DNA of 64,000 bases from the NCBI RefSeq assembly GCF_001642795.1, contig NZ_LKEH01000026.1:1-64000 (forward strand), written 5' to 3'. The stretch comes from Pseudomonas viridiflava (GTDB lineage: Bacteria; Pseudomonadota; Gammaproteobacteria; Pseudomonadales; Pseudomonadaceae). Shown here piece by piece: positions 10,431 to 18,910 of the stretch (the stretch's first letter is position 1; each line of letters opens with the position of its first letter). A program made the position numbers and the translations under genes. Below the pieces are notes generated by a model. The model was not told where the DNA came from. It ran no database searches and saw only the letters and a program-made list of their open reading frames with translations.

Positions 10431-11969
10431 GTGAGCCAGTCTTTGATCGCAGCCCTGCAAAATCCCGCTCTTTTTCCCCATCCGGTAGAAGATTTTCAGG
10501 TTATCGAAACCCATATCTCCTGGGTATTGCTCACCGGCCCCTACGCCTACAAGATCAAAAAGCCCGCGAACTTCGGCTTCCTCGACTTCACCACGCTGTC
10601 GTCGCGCGAGCATTTCTGCAACGAAGAACTGCGCCTGAACCAGCGCATGACCGACGATCTGTACCTCGAAGTGCTGCCGATTACCGGTTCTGTCGAAGCC
10701 CCGCAACTGGGCGGCAGCGGTGAAGTCATCGAGTACGCGCTCAAGATGCGCCAGTTCTCGCAAGCCAACCTGCTGAGCACCCTGCAGGCCAACGGCGAGC
10801 TGACTGCCGGGCATATCGACGAACTGGCGATCCAGATCGCCGGGGTTCATGAGCAGGCACCACGCGTCATGGCTGATACTGATCTCGGTTCGCCCGACAG
10901 CGTTATGGCGCCAGTGCTGCAGAACTTCGAGCAGATTCGCCCCCTCATCAGCGAAAAATCTGATCTGACTCAACTCGATGCCTTACAGGCATGGGCAGAA
11001 TCGAGCTTCGAGCGCCTGAAGCCGTTGATGACTCAGCGCAAGGCAGAAGGCTTTATCCGCGAATGCCATGGCGACATCCATCTGGGCAACGCGACCGTGA
11101 TCGACGGCAAGGTTGTCCTGTTCGACTGCATCGAGTTCAACGAGCCGTTCCGTAAGACCGATGTCTATGCCGACATCGGCTTTCTGGCCATGGACCTGGA
11201 AGACCGCGGCTTGAAATCGCTTTCTCGACGCCTGATCAGCCTGTATCTGGAAAAGACCGGCGACTATGACGGCCTTGAGCTGCTCAACTTCTACAAGGCC
11301 TACCGGGCCATGGTGCGCGCCAAGGTTGCGCTGTTCAGCCAGCCCGCCGACGCCGACGGCGTTCAACGTGCTGCGACCCTTCGCCAGTACCGCAATTACG
11401 CGAATCTGGCCGAGAGCTACAGCGCCATTCCGTCGTGCTTTATGGTGGTGACCCACGGGGTTTCTGCTGTCGGCAAAAGCCATGTCGCCATGCGTCTGGT
11501 CGAATCGCTGGGCGCGATCCGTCTGCGTTCGGACGTCGAGCGCAAGCGCATGTTCTCCGATGAAAGCACCGCGCTTTACGGAGATCAGGCCAGCAGCGCG
11601 ACTTACAATCGTCTGCACGAGCTGGCGGGAACAGCATTGCGCGCAGGCTTTGCCGTCGTGATTGACGCCACCTATCTCAAGCACGAACAGCGCGTTGCAG
11701 CCGCCAAAGTGGCTGAAACCACTGGCGTACCGTTCCTGATTCTGGATTGCGAAGCGCCGGACGCCGTTATCGAAGGCTGGCTGGCACAGCGTCAGGCGCA
11801 GAACTCCGATCCTTCGGACGCGACCATGGACGTCATCAAGGCCCAGCAGGCCAGCCGCGAGCCACTGACCGAGGAAGAAATCGTCTACAGCAAGCACGTA
11901 GCGACCAACCAGAGCAGTGATCTGGATGGCCTGATCGATCAGTTGCGCCAGCGTCTGCCCGGCCTCTGA
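10431..11969 (+). CDS. Fused aminoglycoside-phosphotransferase-like and P-loop kinase protein
   Basis: 512 residues from a GTG with AAGGA seven bases upstream. The N-terminal half (to about 330) resembles the APH/choline-kinase fold, with the catalytic-loop motif CHGDIHLGN and a following FDCIEFN metal-binding motif. The C-terminal half is a P-loop domain with Walker A GVSAVGKS (about 343-350), like zeta-toxin or gluconate-kinase-type ATPases. This fusion is widespread in Proteobacteria, but I know of no proven substrate; the APH label should not be read as antibiotic resistance. Followed by a pentapeptide-repeat gene. Confidence 0.85.
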   Translation: MSQSLIAALQNPALFPHPVEDFQVIETHISWVLLTGPYAYKIKKPANFGFLDFTTLSSREHFCNEELRLNQRMTDDLYLEVLPITGSVEAPQLGGSGEVIEYALKMRQFSQANLLSTLQANGELTAGHIDELAIQIAGVHEQAPRVMADTDLGSPDSVMAPVLQNFEQIRPLISEKSDLTQLDALQAWAESSFERLKPLMTQRKAEGFIRECHGDIHLGNATVIDGKVVLFDCIEFNEPFRKTDVYADIGFLAMDLEDRGLKSLSRRLISLYLEKTGDYDGLELLNFYKAYRAMVRAKVALFSQPADADGVQRAATLRQYRNYANLAESYSAIPSCFMVVTHGVSAVGKSHVAMRLVESLGAIRLRSDVERKRMFSDESTALYGDQASSATYNRLHELAGTALRAGFAVVIDATYLKHEQRVAAAKVAETTGVPFLILDCEAPDAVIEGWLAQRQAQNSDPSDATMDVIKAQQASREPLTEEEIVYSKHVATNQSSDLDGLIDQLRQRLPGL

Positions 11970-12065
11970 AATCAAGGCTCAGCCGTTGGGCAGGTAGTGC
12001 TTCACGGCTGAGCAATGGTGGCGATATACTGGCGCCATAATTCCAACGCAAACCACGAGGCCATC

Positions 12066-12410
12066 ATGAGCCAGCCCAAACAGATCGACTCACCGCTTTA
12101 CATCATGCTGCGTAGAGACGACGTCGAAGGCTTCAACCAGGAAAAGCCGAAGACCGGCACCATCGACATGGCCGGGGGCGATTTCCGGGGGCTGGATCTG
12201 CGTGAACTGGATACCACCGGTATCGACTTCACCGATGCCTACTTCCGCTCGGCAGATCTTCGCGGCCTGGATTTGCGCAACACGCCTATGGAAGGTGCGA
12301 GCATTGCGCATGCACAGATCTCGGGTGCTTATTTCCCGGCAGAGCTCACCGCAGACGAAATTCTGATGTCGGTGAATTTCGGTACCCGCCTGCGCTATCG
12401 CACTCACTGA
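12066..12410 (+). CDS. Small pentapeptide-repeat protein
   Basis: 114 residues from the ATG at 12066, with GAGG five bases upstream. The central part (about 40-90) contains repeats of the A(D/N)LxX type, such as DFRGLDLRELDTTGIDF and ADLRGLDLR, expected to form a short right-handed quadrilateral beta-helix. There is no signal peptide. Such repeats often mediate protein-protein contact; only a few turns are present, so a DNA-gyrase-mimic function is not implied. Possibly cotranscribed with the preceding kinase-like gene. Function unknown. Confidence 0.82.
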   Translation: MSQPKQIDSPLYIMLRRDDVEGFNQEKPKTGTIDMAGGDFRGLDLRELDTTGIDFTDAYFRSADLRGLDLRNTPMEGASIAHAQISGAYFPAELTADEILMSVNFGTRLRYRTH

Positions 12411-12583
12411 GCACTGCTTTTCAGCTATTGCTCTTGAAACACCGTCTGAACCGGTATGCGCAACGCATGCCGGATGTGAGCGGTTTTTTGTTCGTTCATG
12501 CACGTCCTGCGACGCCCTCCCCCTTGCTGCCCAATGCTTTTTGGCATTGATTTCTGGCACCTGACAGGCGGGAAAAAGAACTG

Positions 12584-12615
12584 TTGACTTACAAATGAGA
12601 ATCGTTATGATTATC
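12584..12615 (+). promoter_or_regulatory. Promoter and Fur box of the PrrF-type sRNA
   Basis: A -35 TTGACT (12584-12589) and -10 TATGAT (12606-12611) are 16 bases apart. Overlapping the -10 is GAGAATCGTTATGATTATC (12597-12615), which matches the 19-base Fur consensus at 14 positions by my count. Fur with iron would block this promoter, giving expression under iron limitation. Confidence 0.88.
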
Positions 12616-12617
12616 AC

Positions 12618-12730
12618 ATCCGGTCGCGAGACTGGACGATAACTGAAAGACCTTGGTTCGGACTTTCGGATTATCTCCTCATCAGGCTAATCACGGTTTT
12701 TGACCCGGCTCTTTGCCGGGTCTTTTTTTT
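12618..12730 (+). ncRNA. prrF: PrrF-type iron-responsive small RNA
   Basis: About 113 nt from the predicted start to the end of the T-run. The region from about 12673 to 12700 carries the conserved PrrF antisense core (it includes CTCCTCATCAGGCTAATCAC), used with Hfq to repress mRNAs of iron-rich proteins. The RNA ends in a perfect 8-base-pair terminator, GACCCGGC / GCCGGGTC, followed by eight T. A near-consensus Fur box covers the promoter. P. aeruginosa has two tandem copies; only one is present here, as known for other pseudomonads. Exact ends are inferred. Confidence 0.92.
12702..12730 (+). terminator. Rho-independent terminator of prrF
   Basis: Stem GACCCGGC (12702-12709), loop TCTTT, stem GCCGGGTC (12715-12722), then eight T. 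It points toward the convergent deoC. Confidence 0.9.
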
Positions 12731-12745
12731 GCCTTCGAAAAATGC

Positions 12746-13519
12746 TTAGCGACCTGTACATGCATTCAAGCCAAGCCTTCCCAGCAGGTCATCAAGCAGA
12801 CTCGATCCGCACAGCCGTACTCGCTCACTTACTATCCAGTGAGCTCCAAACCTGGCATGAGCCAACTGGATGAAAAGCCTGGCGTCTTCGAAGGTGCGAA
12901 GCCCGCCTGCGACCTTGAAGCCGACCTGCCCGCCCGTGTCGGCAATGGATTCCAGCATGATTCGCGCAGCCTGAGGTGTTGCGTGACGCGCGGACTTGCC
13001 GGTGCCGGTTTTGAGAAAGTCGGCCCCCGCCTCGATGGCTGAGCGGCACGCCGTATGAATGATTTCCGAATCTCTCAATTCGCCAGTCTCAAGCGTGGCC
13101 GTCAATTTGACCCGCCCATCGAGCCGGGATCGGCAGGCCGAGAGCAGATCCATACCGGTCTGCTGATCGCCGCCGAGCAACGACCTAAAGGGATAGACCA
13201 CATCGATCTCGTCGGCACCCGCAAGCATAGCCGCGCGCGTCTCGGAAGCCGCTGCCTCGGGATCCGTTCCCCCGTGGGGAAAATTGACCACAGCCACAAC
13301 CCGGACCTGATGCGCCCGAAATCGATCCAGCGTCGTACGCGCCAGACAGACAAAACGCGGAGACACACAGACTGCAGCTACAGGCCCCAGCGGCGTCAGT
13401 GCCCGCTGACAGACCCCGATGATGCGCTGCTCGGTGTCGTCGTGATTGAGGGCGAAGAGTTCCATCAAGGCTATGGCCTGGCGTGCCAGTTGCTCATCAT
13501 CGGCAGTGATCGCTGTCAT
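12746..13519 (-). CDS. deoC: Deoxyribose-phosphate aldolase
   Basis: 257 residues with a TIM-barrel class I aldolase pattern. The Schiff-base lysine lies in FLKTGTGK (about residue 169), the second catalytic lysine in GFKVAGG (about 202) and the catalytic Asp in DEIDVVYPF. Cleaves 2-deoxyribose-5-phosphate to glyceraldehyde-3-phosphate and acetaldehyde in nucleoside catabolism. No other deo genes are adjacent. Convergent with the PrrF sRNA, 16 bases from its terminator. Confidence 0.94.
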   Translation of the reverse strand: MTAITADDEQLARQAIALMELFALNHDDTEQRIIGVCQRALTPLGPVAAVCVSPRFVCLARTTLDRFRAHQVRVVAVVNFPHGGTDPEAAASETRAAMLAGADEIDVVYPFRSLLGGDQQTGMDLLSACRSRLDGRVKLTATLETGELRDSEIIHTACRSAIEAGADFLKTGTGKSARHATPQAARIMLESIADTGGQVGFKVAGGLRTFEDARLFIQLAHARFGAHWIVSERVRLCGSSLLDDLLGRLGLNACTGR

Positions 13520-13631
13520 GGGTAGATCGCTCGCAAAAACGGGAGCGAGACGATATACGAGCCAGCGCTTCGGAAGGACGCGCCCTTGCTGCTCGGGACA
13601 AGTACCACGTCAAACAAGGAAAAATCCGATG

Positions 13632-14405
13632 CTACCGAATGCCTGGATCCTGCCTGGGCCTGGCAACTGTGTACCAGACGTAGTCGGCACTTCCCTCAGC
13701 AATCTCATCCCCGATCTGAGCCAGCAGCAACACGAGCGGCGCGGCGCCCGTATCAAGGTCCGCCATGTGCAAGGGCGCGCCCGCATCCTTGCGCGCATGC
13801 CAGAAACCCGCGATGAGAATGGCGGGCGTGGGTGCGTCGAGCAGGCTTTGGGCCAGACGTCGATCACGCTGCTGCTGCACAGCCAGTGTCGCCGCCTCCT
13901 GATCTACAGGCAGAAGACCTTCATGCGAGGCACGCAGATGCCCCAGCAACAGTGTCTGCACTTCAGGAGCGGTAGAGCGCGGACCCAGAAGTGCGGGAAC
14001 GTGCTGATAAATCGACTTTACTTCGCCAAGATCCAGATTGGCTGACAGCAACGGGTAAGGCTGAGCCAGCGCAAATCGCATGACCGGACCATGCAGGGTC
14101 CAGTCCCAGCCCGGTTGCCATTGCAAGGCTGCGAGCAAGTCCACAGGCCCGTCCGACTGGGTAATCTGCTCTCTGACCGAGTCGACGGAGGCCTGCTGGT
14201 TCGGACTCAGCGCTTCGAGCAGCACACTCCCCTGGGCGCGCTGGTCGGCCAGCACCTGCAAAAGCCATAATTGCACGGCATGGTGATCGGGGTTGTCGTG
14301 CTGTTCGCCCACCAGAACCCTGGGGGCGGCAGCGAGGCGCTCAGCAAGCTGCCTGCTTGTCAGCACCAGGCCACTCTGGGTGTCACGAATCATTCCTGAA
14401 TCCAA
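13632..14405 (-). CDS. ChaN-like heme/iron-related protein without a visible signal peptide
   Basis: About 257 residues from a TTG at 14405; an ATG four codons later (14393) is an alternative, and neither has a good ribosome-binding site. VLVGEQHDNPDHH (about 31-43) and GFWHARKD are typical of ChaN/DUF399, which includes heme-binding lipoproteins such as P. aeruginosa PhuW. Family members normally begin with a lipoprotein signal. Here the frame stops at 14436-14438, directly before a Cys codon, and I found no signal peptide in the other two frames either. N-terminal loss, frameshift or a cytoplasmic variant are all possible. Confidence 0.75.
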   Translation of the reverse strand: MDSGMIRDTQSGLVLTSRQLAERLAAAPRVLVGEQHDNPDHHAVQLWLLQVLADQRAQGSVLLEALSPNQQASVDSVREQITQSDGPVDLLAALQWQPGWDWTLHGPVMRFALAQPYPLLSANLDLGEVKSIYQHVPALLGPRSTAPEVQTLLLGHLRASHEGLLPVDQEAATLAVQQQRDRRLAQSLLDAPTPAILIAGFWHARKDAGAPLHMADLDTGAAPLVLLLAQIGDEIAEGSADYVWYTVARPRQDPGIR

Positions 14406-14538
14406 CTGCTCACGTGTGGCCCGAAAACTCAGGCATCAGGCAACATTACCTGATCACATCGGCGCGCGGCCAGACTAACATCACACCCAATGACCCTGGC
14501 GGCAGACATTTCGATCAGGGCAACGTCAAAGACCATTC

Positions 14539-14895
14539 ATGCTTCACGGGGTTTTCTTGAGATTTCTTTGCACATCCAGCCACCTGCCGGAATCACAGAG
14601 CCGGGGGTTCGAGCTGGAAGACTACAAGCTTCTGGCGATACGCCGACAGGGCGAGGTTTTCATCTACAGGAATCGCTGCCCGCATCGCGGCATCCCTCTG
14701 GAATGGCAGCCCGACCAGTTTCTGGACAGCAGCGCCAGCCTGATCCAGTGCGCCACCCACGGTGCGCTGTTTCTGATCGAGGATGGCGAGTGCGTGGCCG
14801 GCCCCTGCGAAGGTCAGTCGCTGACCGGACTCGATTGCCATGAAGATGCGCAGGGCATCTGGGTAACGCTGCCCGAAGACGACCTGCGGGACTGA
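14539..14895 (+). CDS. Rieske [2Fe-2S] ferredoxin-like protein
   Basis: About 118 residues. The two Rieske cluster motifs are intact: CPHRG and, about 30 residues later, CATHG, supplying two Cys and two His ligands. The small single-domain architecture resembles the ferredoxin or NirD-like subunits of oxygenases and reductases, but no partner reductase is adjacent. The start is uncertain: ATG 14539 has no ribosome-binding site, while a TTG at 14557 (giving LRFLCTSSHLPES) fits family N-termini better. Divergent from the ChaN-like gene. Cytoplasmic electron carrier of unknown partner. Confidence 0.85.
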   Translation: MLHGVFLRFLCTSSHLPESQSRGFELEDYKLLAIRRQGEVFIYRNRCPHRGIPLEWQPDQFLDSSASLIQCATHGALFLIEDGECVAGPCEGQSLTGLDCHEDAQGIWVTLPEDDLRD

Positions 14896-14915
14896 GCGTT
14901 CAGGGCGTCGATGCG

Positions 14916-15629
14916 TTACTCCAGCCACTGCACCTGCAGGCGCCGGTCAATGCGTACTTCCTGCGGATCCAACTGCACGCCATAGGCCAGAACCTCGACA
15001 CCGGCATCCATTGCGTCCTTCAACGCCAGCGCATAAGCGGGATCAATCTCCTGCGCCGGTCGCACCGATTCGATCCCGGTGAGGTTGACGCAATACAGCA
15101 GGACCGAGCGCACGCCATCCCGTGCCAGCGCCGCCAGTTCACGCAGGTGACGCGCTCCACGTTGTGTCACGGCATCAGGAAATGCCGCGACGGCCGACCC
15201 GTCAAAGCCGAGCGTGACGCTCTTTACTTCCAGATACACAAAACCGTCGGGATACTCGAGACGGAAATCGACCCGGCTTTTTTCCTGCCCATACGCCACC
15301 TCGCGCTTGAGCGCGGTGAAACCGTCGAGTTCACTGATCACTCCCGCCCGCAAAGCCTCCTCCACCAGGGTGTTGGCGCGCCCGGTATTGATGCACGCGA
15401 AACGACCCTGCGGCGTTTCACTGATTTCCCAGGTTCCCGGCAATTTGCGCTTGGGATCACTGGAGCGACTGAACCAGACGCGCCCTCCCGGCATCATGCA
15501 ATTGAGCATCGAACCGGTGTTGGGGCAATGAATGGTCAACAGCTCGCCGCTGTCGGTCTCGATATCGGCCAGGAAACGTTTGTAGCGAACAATCAGGCGA
15601 CCCTGCTCCAGCTCAGGCGAAAACCGCAT
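14916..15629 (-). CDS. sfsA: SfsA family nuclease (sugar fermentation stimulation protein)
   Basis: 237 residues, the family length. The N-terminal OB-like part ([30 protein letters not shown]) is followed by a restriction-endonuclease-like core with an SRVDF / YLEVKSVTL motif (D and ExK metal ligands). Historically linked to maltose metabolism in E. coli; the fold suggests DNA or RNA cleavage. The ATG overlaps the stop of the upstream aminotransferase by one base (TGATG), so the two form a tight operon. Confidence 0.93.
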   Translation of the reverse strand: MRFSPELEQGRLIVRYKRFLADIETDSGELLTIHCPNTGSMLNCMMPGGRVWFSRSSDPKRKLPGTWEISETPQGRFACINTGRANTLVEEALRAGVISELDGFTALKREVAYGQEKSRVDFRLEYPDGFVYLEVKSVTLGFDGSAVAAFPDAVTQRGARHLRELAALARDGVRSVLLYCVNLTGIESVRPAQEIDPAYALALKDAMDAGVEVLAYGVQLDPQEVRIDRRLQVQWLE

Positions 15630-16801
15630 CAGGCGCTCCAGCTGCGCAGGCCGCGGGCGATACGCTCTACAGCCTCCTGCAATCTGGGCAGGCTCTGGGT
15701 GTAGGCAAAGCGCACATGGTGTCCGGCCAGATGACGACCAAAGTCCAGCCCGGGCGTGAACGCGACATATTCGGTTTCAAGGAAGTGTCGACAGAAACCA
15801 AAGGCATCACCACCGAAGGCGCTGATGTCGGCATACAGGTAAAACGCGCCCTCAGGCTCGACAGCGATGCCAAAACCCAACTCACGCAAGGCAGGCAGCA
15901 GAAAGTCCCGACGGCGACAGAACTCTGCGCGGCGCTGCTCAAGGATCTCCAGCGTTTGCGGCTCGAAACAGGCAAGCGCTGCGTATTGCGCCATGCTGGG
16001 CGCGCTGATATAGAGGTTTTGAGCCAGCTTTTCCAGGTCGGCAACCGCGTCTGTCGGCGCGACCAGCCAGCCCAGGCGCCAGCCGGTCATGCCGAAGTAC
16101 TTGGAAAAGCTGTTGAGCACAAAGGCGTCATCATCGACTTCCAGCACGCTGCTGGCGTCCATGCCATAGGTCAGGCCGTGGTAAATCTCGTCGACCACCA
16201 GATGCCCGTTGCGCTCCTTCAGGGTCTGCGACAGGGCGGCCAATTCATCGCGATGCAACAGGGTGCCGGTGGGATTGGCGGGCGATGCCACCAGCGCACC
16301 GACACTGTCGTCATTCCAGCACTGCTCGACCAATTCGGGCGTCAGTTGGTAGCGCTCCTGCGGGCCGACCGGCACCAGTTGCGCGCCACCTTCGACCAGA
16401 CGCAGAAAATGCCGATTGCACGGATAACCCGGATCGGCAAGGAGCCAGTGCTTGCCCGGATCCACCAGCAGACTGCTGGCCAGCAGCAGCGCCCCCGAAC
16501 CGCCCGGCGTGACCAGAATTCGCTCGGGATCGATATCGACCTGATAACGCTGGGCATAGAAACCAGAAATCGCCTCACGCAGCTGGGGCAGCCCACGGGC
16601 GGCGGTATAGCGTGTCTTGCCGTCTGCCAGCGCCGCCTGGCCGGCCGCAATAATGGGTGCGGCCGTCGTGAAATCCGGCTCGCCTATCTCCAGATGTATC
16701 ACGTCGTGGCCCGCCGCCTGCAGTTCATTGGCACGCGCCAGCAGCGCCATGACATGAAACGGTTCGATGGCGCGACTGCGCGCACTGTAAGGCTGGGCCA
16801 T
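15629..16801 (-). CDS. Class I/II PLP-dependent aminotransferase
   Basis: 390 residues from the ATG at 16801 ([17 protein letters not shown]), with AAGGA upstream; a longer in-frame extension has no family support. Fold-type I aminotransferase landmarks are present: ANPTG in the cofactor/substrate site, the PLP lysine in [16 protein letters not shown], and the C-terminal Arg region HHVRFAYTQ. Related to aspartate/alanine-type aminotransferases; the exact amino acid cannot be read from sequence. Translationally coupled to sfsA. Confidence 0.92.
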   Translation of the reverse strand: MAQPYSARSRAIEPFHVMALLARANELQAAGHDVIHLEIGEPDFTTAAPIIAAGQAALADGKTRYTAARGLPQLREAISGFYAQRYQVDIDPERILVTPGGSGALLLASSLLVDPGKHWLLADPGYPCNRHFLRLVEGGAQLVPVGPQERYQLTPELVEQCWNDDSVGALVASPANPTGTLLHRDELAALSQTLKERNGHLVVDEIYHGLTYGMDASSVLEVDDDAFVLNSFSKYFGMTGWRLGWLVAPTDAVADLEKLAQNLYISAPSMAQYAALACFEPQTLEILEQRRAEFCRRRDFLLPALRELGFGIAVEPEGAFYLYADISAFGGDAFGFCRHFLETEYVAFTPGLDFGRHLAGHHVRFAYTQSLPRLQEAVERIARGLRSWSA

Positions 16802-17150
16802 GGGTCTTCCTTTATGACGAAGGCTTCTGGAAATGTGATTGTCACGACAGAGGCGCACGATTCTACCCACCCTGCGCCAGCGGCACCCTAAATGATCTTG
16901 CAGGGCGTATCGATAAACCCGAAAGAAAAGAAAGCTACGACGGCCGTCCAGAGCTAGAGTTCATTTAAGGTACGGCCGGTTTCGTTACGGTCGTCTCTGC
17001 AAGCAGACCGCTTCGTCATGCTCGACAACCGGGAGTAGCGCACTCCGATTTGATCTGGTAAGTTCGCCCGCTTGCAGCTGCAGGGCCGACGGGTGTCGGT
17101 GATGGAACAATCCTGCGCAATAGATTAGAAGAGTGAGAGGCGGTCCATAC
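16802..17150. other. Divergent intergenic region upstream of dksA
   Basis: About 350 bases between the aminotransferase gene (leftward) and dksA (rightward). It must contain both promoters. I could not pick a -35/-10 pair with confidence; TAGATT near 17122 is a possible -10 for dksA but has no good -35 at the right distance. No ORF with a ribosome-binding site is seen. Confidence 0.4.
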
Positions 17151-17591
17151 ATGCCCACCCCAGAAAAGCAACAGAACCATCTAATCAGCGGCTTTTCACC
17201 CTACGTTCCGACGAAGGATGAAGAGTACATGAGCGAGCCTATGCGCGCGCACTTCACCAAGATCCTGAACAAGTGGAAACAGGACTTGATGCAAGAGGTC
17301 GACCGCACGGTGGACCACATGAAGGACGAAGCTGCCAATTTCCCTGACCCGGCGGACCGCGCCAGTCAGGAAGAAGAGTTCAGCCTTGAACTTCGCGCCC
17401 GTGATCGCGAACGCAAACTGATCAAGAAGATCGACAAGACGCTGCAGCTGATCCTTGACGAAGAATATGGCTGGTGCGAATCCTGTGGCGTCGAGATCGG
17501 CATCCGCCGCCTCGAAGCCCGCCCGACAGCGGATCTGTGCATCGACTGCAAGACGCTGGCGGAAATCAAGGAAAAACAGGTCGGTAAGTGA
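17151..17591 (+). CDS. dksA: RNA polymerase-binding transcription factor DksA
   Basis: 146 residues from the ATG at 17151. A helical coiled-coil hairpin carries the acidic tip (FPDPADRASQEEEFSLELR, with the DxxDxA-type motif) that enters the RNA polymerase secondary channel, followed by a four-cysteine zinc finger CESCG...CIDC. With ppGpp it represses rRNA promoters and activates amino acid biosynthesis genes. It has all four Cys, unlike the zinc-free DksA2 paralogue. Ends in a strong terminator before gluQRS, the usual neighbour. Confidence 0.97.
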   Translation: MPTPEKQQNHLISGFSPYVPTKDEEYMSEPMRAHFTKILNKWKQDLMQEVDRTVDHMKDEAANFPDPADRASQEEEFSLELRARDRERKLIKKIDKTLQLILDEEYGWCESCGVEIGIRRLEARPTADLCIDCKTLAEIKEKQVGK

Positions 17592-17612
17592 CCTGCAGGA
17601 CCTGCCTTGAAT

Positions 17613-17638
17613 AAAAAAGACGCTTCGGCGTCTTTTTT
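17613..17638 (+). terminator. Rho-independent terminator after dksA
   Basis: AAAAGACGC and GCGTCTTTT pair around a TTCG tetraloop, followed by a T-run, 20-odd bases after the dksA stop. Confidence 0.88.
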
Positions 17639-17747
17639 TGTCTTTACGGATCAGGAAGTCGCTTTTGATCGCGCACGTCGCTCTACGTGGAGATGCAGTT
17701 CGCCTCACGCTTGCTCGCCAAAGCTGCGCACCCGTAACATCCGGCCC

Positions 17748-18635
17748 ATGAAAAAATCTGCCTACATCGGGCGCTTTGCGCCGACGCCCAGTGGTTATCT
17801 GCATTTTGGTTCGCTGGTCGCAGCGCTTGCGTCCTATCTCGACGCGCGCGCAGCAGGCGGAAAGTGGCTGATGCGCATGGAAGATCTGGATCCGCCCCGT
17901 GAAGTGACCGGTGCGCAAGCCGCCATTCTCGAAACACTGGAACGTTACGGTTTCGAGTGGGACGGCGAGCTGGTCCGTCAAAGCGAGCGCCACGACGCCT
18001 ACGCCGCCATTATCGATCGCTGGTTCAGCCATGGCCTGGCCTATGCCTGCACCTGCTCACGCAAACAACTCGAAGAATATAACGGCGTTTATCCCGGCCT
18101 GTGCCGCAACGCAGGGCATTCGCCCGACAATGCCGCCATCCGTATTCGTGTACCGGAACTGGAATATCGCTTCGAAGACCGGGTGCAAGGCACGTTCCGC
18201 ATGCACCTGGGCAATGAAAGCGGAGATTTCGTGATTCGCCGCCGGGATGGCCTGTACGCCTATCAACTGGCAGTCGTCATCGACGATGCCTGGCAAGGCG
18301 TGACGGATATCGTGCGCGGCGCGGACCTGCTGGACTCGACTCCCCGCCAGTTGTATCTGCAGGAGTTGCTGGGCATTCCTGAGCCGCGCTACCTGCACGT
18401 GCCGCTGATTACCCAACCAGACGGCCACAAGCTCGGAAAATCCTATCGCTCGCCGCCCTTGCCTGCCGATCAGGCCATGCCCCTGCTGCTGCGTGCCTTG
18501 CGTGCGCTGGGTCAGCCCACCGATTCGCAGTTGATGTACGGAACAGCGCACGAAGTGTTGGCCTGGGGCGTCGAGCACTGGAATCCGGACCTTATCCCCA
18601 GGCTGCACCACATTGAAGAAGCCCGGATAGACTGA
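17748..18635 (+). CDS. gluQRS: Glutamyl-Q tRNA(Asp) synthetase
   Basis: 295 residues from the ATG at 17748. A GluRS-like catalytic core without an anticodon-binding domain: the HIGH-like signature PTPSGYLHFGS at about 12-22, a zinc site CTCSRKQL plus YPGLCR, and a KMSKS-like HKLGKSYRS at about 227. It attaches glutamate to queuosine at position 34 of tRNA(Asp) rather than to a tRNA 3' end. Upstream in-frame codons would lie in the dksA terminator and are rejected. Lies between dksA and cbrX, as in other pseudomonads. Confidence 0.95.
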   Translation: MKKSAYIGRFAPTPSGYLHFGSLVAALASYLDARAAGGKWLMRMEDLDPPREVTGAQAAILETLERYGFEWDGELVRQSERHDAYAAIIDRWFSHGLAYACTCSRKQLEEYNGVYPGLCRNAGHSPDNAAIRIRVPELEYRFEDRVQGTFRMHLGNESGDFVIRRRDGLYAYQLAVVIDDAWQGVTDIVRGADLLDSTPRQLYLQELLGIPEPRYLHVPLITQPDGHKLGKSYRSPPLPADQAMPLLLRALRALGQPTDSQLMYGTAHEVLAWGVEHWNPDLIPRLHHIEEARID

Positions 18636-18733
18636 GCCAGAGCGGTTGTTGAAAACTACTGCTTATGGCTACTTGCAGCTTGTCGCGCATCCGTTACCAT
18701 GCCGCTCCTCATCTACCAGCGCAGGGAGACCAG

Positions 18734-18910
18734 ATGTACATATACCGGTTGGTTTTGCTTCTGGTGGTAGGTATTTACCTTTTCTCCCCGGCCATCATGG
18801 ACTGGTGGATCGACGCGACAGGTGCCTGGTACCGGCCTTATCTGCTTTGGCTGATCCTGATCGTGGTGACGTTCATTCTTCAGAGCCAGCGAGATGCCGA
18901 TGAGCTTTAG
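18734..18910 (+). CDS. cbrX: CbrX, small membrane protein coupled to CbrA
   Basis: 58 residues (MYIYRLVLLLVVGIYLFSP...). GGGAG lies five bases before the ATG. Two hydrophobic segments (about 4-20 and 36-52) suggest a small inner-membrane hairpin protein. Its 3' end overlaps the cbrA start by 11 bases. In P. putida a small conserved ORF in this position, named cbrX, is translationally coupled to cbrA; same size, place and overlap here. Whether CbrX does more than couple translation is unknown. Confidence 0.82.
   Translation: MYIYRLVLLLVVGIYLFSPAIMDWWIDATGAWYRPYLLWLILIVVTFILQSQRDADEL

Noticed and set aside
10431..11969. APH-like domain as an aminoglycoside-resistance gene
   Set aside because: The fused kinase family is a common chromosomal gene in Proteobacteria, with no mobile-element context here; the fold alone does not indicate resistance.
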